Source: a virus. Taken from it: DNA of 34,221 nucleotides. Position numbers and translations under genes: made by a program. The stretch lies in the IMG/VR virus record IMGVR_UViG_3300022689_000473, positions 1 to 34,221 of that record. One strand, written 5' to 3'. The notes under the pieces were generated by a model, which worked only from the letters and a program-made list of their open reading frames with translations, was not told where the DNA came from and ran no database searches. Below, in pieces: positions 30,812-34,221 of this stretch. The stretch's first letter is position 1, and every line of letters starts with the position of its first letter.

Positions 30812-31002
30812 GTGAACTAATTTTTGGGGCGGTGGCTATTGGTGTCGCCGTCCTTGCATACTTTGCCGGACGCAGAACCGGTAAGGCGAAATCCGAAAAA
30901 ACAGCGCTGGAACGCCAGGCTAAGACAAGGGAAAAGCAAGATGCAGTACCTCGCTCTAGTAGTAGCGATGTGCATGACAGGATGCGCAGCGGTCGTATCT
31001 GA
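30808..31002 (+). CDS. Possible inner-membrane spanin
   Basis: A 64-residue protein with an N-terminal transmembrane helix (about 3-21) and a basic, probably helical tail (RRTGKAKSEKTALERQAKTR). It precedes and overlaps (out of frame) a lipoprotein gene, the arrangement of Rz/Rz1-type spanins, which fuse inner and outer membranes at lysis. It is shorter than most i-spanins (Rz is about 150 residues), so the tail may not reach the outer membrane; a different membrane peptide is possible. Confidence 0.5.
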   Translation: MSELIFGAVAIGVAVLAYFAGRRTGKAKSEKTALERQAKTREKQDAVPRSSSSDVHDRMRSGRI

Positions 31003-31195
31003 AGCCCCGCCGCTGGAGCAGTATACGCCCGCCTTTTTAAATGCAGCCGCAGACGAAATCTTTCCGAAATGCGACAACCGACCGTGTTTTAAGCCCGCTT
31101 GCCCGGTGAATGACGCGCATGAAGGCTGCTCAGCCATGCGGACGCTGATCATCGACTATGTCCAGCTGCGCGACAAAATCAAAGCCAGTGAATGA
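30941..31195 (+). CDS. Possible outer-membrane spanin lipoprotein
   Basis: An 84-residue lipoprotein: signal helix MQYLALVVAMCMTGC with lipobox MTGC (Cys15), then APPLEQYTPAFLNAAADEIF and a C-terminal domain with four cysteines (KCDNRPCFKPACPV and HEGC), suggesting disulfides in the periplasm. The start lies within the upstream membrane protein gene in another frame (AGGGA RBS), as with Rz1. It ends in a helix YVQLRDKIKASE. The cysteine-rich part is unusual for spanins; it may have another envelope role. Confidence 0.55.
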   Translation: MQYLALVVAMCMTGCAAVVSEAPPLEQYTPAFLNAAADEIFPKCDNRPCFKPACPVNDAHEGCSAMRTLIIDYVQLRDKIKASE

Positions 31196-31565
31196 CTATG
31201 TCGCGGATCTGGAAACGGAGGTAGAGCGGCTCAGGCAAGAAAACGAACGCCTTAAGAGTTTTATCAAAGGCGATGACATTGTCTTTGCCTGGGCCCTTCA
31301 TTCTAAACTTACGCCAGTGCGGCTAGCGCTGCTCAAGGCGCTTTATAGGCGGGACTATCTCGACCGCCGTACAGCCTTAAACCTGTTTCCCGATTGGACG
31401 GACGCAGGCGCAAACCTCAGAGTGCATATCAATAAAATGCGTGCCACCCTTTGTAAGCATGGCGTATTCATCGAAACGGCGCATAAGCGTGGTTACAGGC
31501 TTACGCCTCATGGCCGCGAAAACCTGTCAAAGCTTATTATACCACGGGCATCGCATACAGAGTGA
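31188..31565 (+). CDS. OmpR-type winged-helix protein with coiled-coil N-terminus
   Basis: A 125-residue protein starting at GTG 31188, overlapping the lipoprotein stop. Residues 4-30 form a leucine-zipper-like helix (DLETEVERLRQENERLKSF); residues about 48-115 match the Trans_reg_C (OmpR/PhoB) winged helix: PVRLALLKALYRRDYLDRR, LRVHINKMRATL and IETAHKRGYRLT. No receiver domain is present, so it probably dimerises through the zipper and binds DNA. It is the last gene of the late operon, an odd place for a regulator. Its stop codon lies in the IS target duplication, but the reading frame is unchanged by the insertion. Confidence 0.75.
   Translation: MNDYVADLETEVERLRQENERLKSFIKGDDIVFAWALHSKLTPVRLALLKALYRRDYLDRRTALNLFPDWTDAGANLRVHINKMRATLCKHGVFIETAHKRGYRLTPHGRENLSKLIIPRASHTE
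31558..31565 (+). repeat. Target-site duplication, left copy
   Basis: CAGAGTGA directly before the left IS end; the same 8 bases follow the right IS end at 33452-33459. It includes the TGA stop of the winged-helix gene. Confidence 0.93.
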
Positions 31566-31578
31566 GGGGTGTATCCCA

Positions 31579-31611
31579 TTGACATACGGTAGCGCATTCC
31601 GTATCTATAAT
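31579..31611 (+). promoter_or_regulatory. Transposase promoter in the left IS end
   Basis: TTGACA (31579-31584, inside the terminal repeat), 17 bp, then TATCTATAAT (31602-31611) and the transposase ATG 3 bases later. An inverted repeat ATACGG/CCGTAT lies in the spacer. The very short leader suggests a nearly leaderless message. Confidence 0.6.
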
Positions 31612-31613
31612 GC

Positions 31614-32349
31614 ATGAAACAGACAAACGTACGCCAGTTCTTCAAACAGTTTCCAGACGACGAAACATGCCTCGTACGTCTATTCAATGTCCGCTTTGGC
31701 CAAGGCCATGAATGCCCCAAGTGTCAGCGCGCTGCGAAATGGTATCGCCTGCAGTCAGAACTGGCTTTCTCTTGCCAATGGTGCGGCCATCACATTCACC
31801 CGATGGTTGGCAGCATCTTTGAGAAAAGCCGTACTCCTTTGCAGCTTTGGTTCTACGCGATTTTCCTTTTCACCACGTCCAAGCATGGTGTTAGCGGGAA
31901 AGAGTTAGAGCGCCAGCTTGGCGTCACATATAAGACTGCATGGCGCATGGCTAAATTGATCCGCGAGCATATGGCTGAAATCGACGGCGAAGCCCCTCTA
32001 GGCGGTGCTGGAAAAGTCGTTGAAGTCGATGAAACCTACATTGGCGGCAAAACCTCTGGCATGGACTGGCGCAGCCGCAAGAGCGTTGTCATGGGCATGA
32101 TGGAGCGCGACGGCGACGTTATGCTTAAGGTTGTTCCAGATCAGCGCCACGCTTGATGGCACGACAACAAACTCAATTGAGAATTTCTTTGGCCACCTCA
32201 AAAGGTCACTGCGGGGCACACACAACAACGTGTCGGCTAAGTATCTACAGACCTACGTCAAAGAGTTTGAGTACCGCTTCAATCGTCGGATGACACCTCA
32301 CGTGATGCTGGATGAGTTGCTTTCCCGCTTCCCTGAGCTGGGCGCTTAA
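31614..32349 (+). pseudogene. IS1595-type (ISXO2-like) transposase, internally deleted
   Basis: The first 178 or so codons are intact: zinc ribbon HECPKCQRAAK with CQWCGHHIHP, an HTH region (SGKELERQLGVTYKTAWRM), and the first catalytic Asp in VEVDETYIGGK. The frame breaks after VVPDQR and stops at 32154-32156. In another frame (about 32150-32349) the C-terminal part resumes: TNSIENFFGHLKRSLRGTHN, then EFEYRFNRR. The segment normally between them (about 45-50 residues, with the second catalytic Asp of the DDE/N triad) is missing. This is therefore an inactive transposase by deletion plus frameshift. Confidence 0.9.
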
Positions 32350-32449
32350 TCACAGCGTCCAACTTGTCCAAATCGCCGTCTGGGTCAGACTCGTGCTCTT
32401 TGATGAATGCCTCAAGGTCTTTTTTCCTAGCATCTTTGAGATTAGTCAT
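32279..32449 (-). CDS. IS passenger gene 3: small charged protein
   Basis: A 56-residue protein starting at ATG 32449 (MTNLKDARKKDLEAFIKEHE), strongly acidic/basic and helical, C-terminus Ser/Pro-rich. The start lies 8 bp inside the preceding gene, so translation is coupled; a longer TTG frame to 32464 is possible. The 3' end is antisense to the end of the transposase remnant. Unrecognised. It might be a small partner or antitoxin-like protein, but nothing in the sequence proves that. Confidence 0.5.
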   Translation of the reverse strand: MTNLKDARKKDLEAFIKEHESDPDGDLDKLDAVIKRPAQGSGKATHPASREVSSDD

Positions 32450-32627
32450 GAGTTGGGCCCTCAAACGACAGAAGATGAATTCTCTTAGGCTTTAGGCTGC
32501 CATCGCTTTCGCGGTTACATTCGATAGCCAAATTTGCCGTGACTTGTTGGTGCTTTGCCAACTCTTCTGGGTTTACCGTAGGGTATAAATCCATAGGCAT
32601 GCGTCTTGGAAACCTGTCATCGTTCAA
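32442..32627 (-). CDS. IS passenger gene 2: small hypothetical protein
   Basis: A 61-residue protein, start TTG 32627 overlapping the TGA of passenger gene 1 (an ATG at codon 10 is an alternative). Sequence includes MPMDLYPTVNPEELAKHQQV and a beta-like end (KPKRIHLLSFEG). No membrane segment. Codon-level overlaps with both neighbours point to one polycistronic unit. Not recognised. Confidence 0.5.
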   Translation of the reverse strand: MNDDRFPRRMPMDLYPTVNPEELAKHQQVTANLAIECNRESDGSLKPKRIHLLSFEGPTHD

Positions 32628-33373
32628 AATGACAGCGCCCCAGCCAGAGCTAGTTTTATCCCGGTCAATCCTCTAATATCAACAGACGCGTTCTCCACAT
32701 TGATTGTAGTGCTGCCATCCACGGCAGCCAAATCCGCATCATTTGGAAATTCAGAAAGCATCGCAGAGCCGATATCAGGGGCGTTGCTAAGCTCTATCTT
32801 TGATTGGCTTTGTTTTTTTGCAGGCCTTAAAAAATCAGCAACCTTCGGTATGAGCTTTTTTCTTTTTGACGGAGGTAGGCTGCGCTCAAGCGCCTTTTCA
32901 ATGACGTCAGTGTCTTGATTTATAACACTGGAAATTTGCTGAATAACGACATTATTGTCACCTGTGATAGACGGTGCAGCACTTGATCTATCACCTTTGG
33001 CGCGCGCCACCCTATCATAGGCATAGCGCGCCACGACATAAGTCACTGCTAAAGCGCCCAGAGTGACGATGCCTTCGTATTCGGCTGGTATGTCCGTACC
33101 TAACATTTCTTCAAGACCACCAACAACTTTCTGTTCGATCTGAGTTTGATATTCGGCATAAATTTCAACAAGCAGGTCCCATGACAAAGACCCTGTTTGC
33201 AAAGAATCGACTTTTACGGTGATTTTGTCGACGGTTAAATCAGAGTCCAGTTGAGCTAAAAAACTCACACCTTCTTCGAGCAAGACTTTCTGCGCAGATA
33301 AGGACGCGATCACCTCATCAATAGTGAAGGCATCCGAAGTGTATTTGCCAGCGTGCTTGAAAGTCGTTTTCAA
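32624..33373 (-). CDS. IS passenger gene 1: hypothetical membrane-anchored protein
   Basis: A 249-residue protein with start TTG 33373 (GAGAGG just before; start uncertain). N-terminal about 95 residues: alpha/beta domain with VDKITVKVDSLQTGSLSWDL; a transmembrane helix about 105-121 (GIVTLGALAVTYVVARYAY); then an ITGDNNVVIQQ motif and a C-terminal soluble region with a basic helix (SKRKKLIPKVADFLRPAKKQ). The 'V.V.SL..GSL..DL' pattern recurs in poorly known bacterial proteins, some linked with accessory islands. No function can be assigned. It opens the passenger operon, reading from the right IS end toward the transposase. Confidence 0.65.
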   Translation of the reverse strand: MKTTFKHAGKYTSDAFTIDEVIASLSAQKVLLEEGVSFLAQLDSDLTVDKITVKVDSLQTGSLSWDLLVEIYAEYQTQIEQKVVGGLEEMLGTDIPAEYEGIVTLGALAVTYVVARYAYDRVARAKGDRSSAAPSITGDNNVVIQQISSVINQDTDVIEKALERSLPPSKRKKLIPKVADFLRPAKKQSQSKIELSNAPDIGSAMLSEFPNDADLAAVDGSTTINVENASVDIRGLTGIKLALAGALSF

Positions 33374-33451
33374 AGACCTCTCCCAGAGCCGAGACCTTTG
33401 AATCTTTGAATGAAAGAGTCAACTTAAACGTATGCAAAGGGGATACACCCC

Positions 33452-33459
33452 CAGAGTGA
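33452..33459 (+). repeat. Target-site duplication, right copy
   Basis: CAGAGTGA directly after the right IS end, identical to 31558-31565. Removing the IS and one copy restores the original phage sequence. Confidence 0.93.
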
Positions 33460-33473
33460 TCTACCTGACGCGC

Positions 33474-33566
33474 CTAGTTGATCTCCATCCCTTCCACCGC
33501 ATCGATGCGCTCGCCTATCCAGGTCATCACATTCACCGCCATCGAATTGCCGCGCGGGAGAAACGC
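33474..33566 (-). pseudogene. C-terminal remnant of a C5 cytosine DNA methyltransferase
   Basis: Reading from the last in-frame stop, about 30 codons encode GNSMAVNVMTWIGERIDAVE and then the end at TAG 33474-33476. 'GNSMAV.VM.WIG.RI' is the conserved motif X and final helix of phage Dcm-type methyltransferases. Nothing of the preceding catalytic motifs is present between here and the ASCH-like gene, so only the tail of the gene remains. It lies 14 bp beyond the right target duplication of the IS, on the minus strand like its neighbour. Confidence 0.7.
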
Positions 33567-33645
33567 TCAATTTCAGAATAGCCTGCACAATTCCAGCTAA
33601 GCGGGCAAGCAGGCCTGCGTGCTAGCCGATATCCCTGCGCAGACG

Positions 33646-34221
33646 TCAAGATAGCGCATCAGCTATTTCCATGACATTGCACGTGTGCAGCACGTCGAAG
33701 CTATAGGCAGCGACCCAGGGGTTGGCGACCCAGCACTTGGCAGGGTCTTTACTGTTGATGCTGTCCCAAAGCTTGGCGAAATCATGCTTAGGCACTTGGT
33801 CAGATGCCAAGTAGCGGCTACCTGTTTCCGCCGCCCAAAAGCATGCGCCCTCGGCAACAGCATCTTTTTCGCTAATATCCTGCAGCCGCTCGACCTTTAC
33901 GGTCGTCACTTTGAGTGCAATCCGCGACATCCACCGGGGCATAAACATGGAAGACCTGTAGCGGCTATCCCACTTGCTCAAAGGCCGGTCAGCGACGTAT
34001 TGCAAATTGCTGCCTTGCGGGATGTCGCGCGGAGGCAGGTGATCAAACTCTGCGTGCGCCCGATAGGCCTCTTTCACCCACAGCAGATCGCCAACGGCGT
34101 ATTTGGGCTTTTGCCCTATACGCCTAGTCTGCGTCTTTTGCCCTGCCAGCAGCGCGCGGACCATAGGCGCGCGGAACAGCATAGGAAAGGCACGCAAAGC
34201 CGTGGCTGCTTGCTGGGTCAC
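33646..34221 (-). CDS. ASCH-like phage protein, reaching window edge
   Basis: 191 residues visible. It contains PMLFRAPMVRALLAGQKTQT with the following RR, VGDLLWVKEAYRAHAEFDHL, MFMPRWMSRIALKVTTVKVE, 'RLQDISEKDAVAEGA' and FAKLWDSINSKDPA plus NPWVAAYSFDVL. This is the pattern of phage ASCH-related proteins, thought to bind RNA or modified nucleotides; function not established. The GTG at the window edge begins the visible frame and agrees with typical lengths, but an upstream start cannot be excluded. The last 15 residues (after SFDVL) differ from usual endings. Confidence 0.8.
   Translation of the reverse strand: MTQQAATALRAFPMLFRAPMVRALLAGQKTQTRRIGQKPKYAVGDLLWVKEAYRAHAEFDHLPPRDIPQGSNLQYVADRPLSKWDSRYRSSMFMPRWMSRIALKVTTVKVERLQDISEKDAVAEGACFWAAETGSRYLASDQVPKHDFAKLWDSINSKDPAKCWVANPWVAAYSFDVLHTCNVMEIADALS

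Larger units (their letters stand above)
31566..33451. mobile_element. IS1595-family insertion with passenger genes
   Basis: A complete 1886-bp element. Terminal inverted repeats: left 31566-31588 and right 33429-33451, identical over the outer 12 bases (GGGGTGTATCCC) and 20 of 23 overall, ending in CATACG. A perfect 8-bp target duplication CAGAGTGA flanks it (31558-31565 and 33452-33459), the duplication length known for the IS1595 family. It contains a broken ISXO2-like transposase and three opposite-strand passenger genes. Passenger genes are known in some IS1595 subgroups. The clean duplication suggests fairly recent insertion, presumably by a transposase supplied in trans or before the deletion. 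Confidence 0.92.

Noticed and set aside
1-34221. tRNA genes, attachment sites or CRISPR arrays.
   Set aside because: I saw no tRNA-like cloverleaf or regular repeat array, and both prophage ends appear to lie outside the window, so no att pair can be read.

Overview
The window is most of a temperate, lambda-like siphophage integrated in, or derived from, an alphaproteobacterium. The host group is suggested by a GapR (DUF2312) homologue, an alphaproteobacterial-style CII-like regulator, small virion proteins of a type common in Rhodobacterales/Caulobacterales prophages, and moderately GC-rich coding DNA with many ATGA overlaps. I cannot name a genus. The head and packaging genes are HK97-type. 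No attachment site is visible: the integrase stop codon is the first base of the window, so the left end lies outside it, and the right end is also not reached.

Layout. (1) 1-1706, minus strand: a tightly overlapping integration operon (two small proteins, a 32-residue peptide, an excisionase-like HTH protein and a tyrosine integrase). (2) 1738-3605: the lysogeny switch, with an S24/CI-type repressor co-transcribed with a WYL-TerB-like protein, facing a Cro-like gene. Five 16-bp sites of the form TCTCAT-N4-ATGAGA sit at the repressor/cro divergence (three) and at the integration-operon promoter (two). (3) 3602-8315, plus strand: early and replication genes, including membrane peptides, a CII-like regulator, a wrecked methyltransferase, GapR, a DUF1064 nuclease and an O-like initiator whose gene contains an iteron origin with an AT-rich unwinding region. 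(4) 8323-8848, minus: a BrnT toxin with an XRE-type antitoxin. (5) 8908-9540: a phage NusG paralogue at the early/late boundary, followed by 321 non-coding bases with hairpins.

(6) 9862-14284: small proteins and a 1036-residue adhesin/esterase placed before the packaging genes. (7) 14281-20122: HNH nuclease, possible cos region, terminase small and large subunits, portal, protease, capsid. (8) 20119-29549: connectors, tail tube, the gpG/gpGT chaperone pair with a complete -1 frameshift signal, tape measure, tail-tip proteins, a cysteine-hydrolase-like protein and a large gpJ-like tip protein. (9) 29559-31565: lysis genes (M15 endolysin, holin-like, spanin-like pair) and a small OmpR-type winged-helix protein.

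(10) 31566-33451 is a 1886-bp IS1595-family insertion with terminal inverted repeats and a perfect 8-bp target duplication (CAGAGTGA). Its transposase is broken by an internal deletion, and it carries a three-gene passenger operon of unknown function. (11) 33474-34221, minus: the last about 30 codons of a C5 cytosine methyltransferase and an ASCH-like protein that begins at the window edge.

The regulatory picture (inference): CI holds both the early and integration promoters through one operator family; after induction Cro, CII-like and O-like genes act; the NusG paralogue then probably opens the late operon. The least explained parts are the IS passenger operon, the WYL-TerB partner of CI, the NusG/hairpin element and the winged-helix gene at the end of the late operon.
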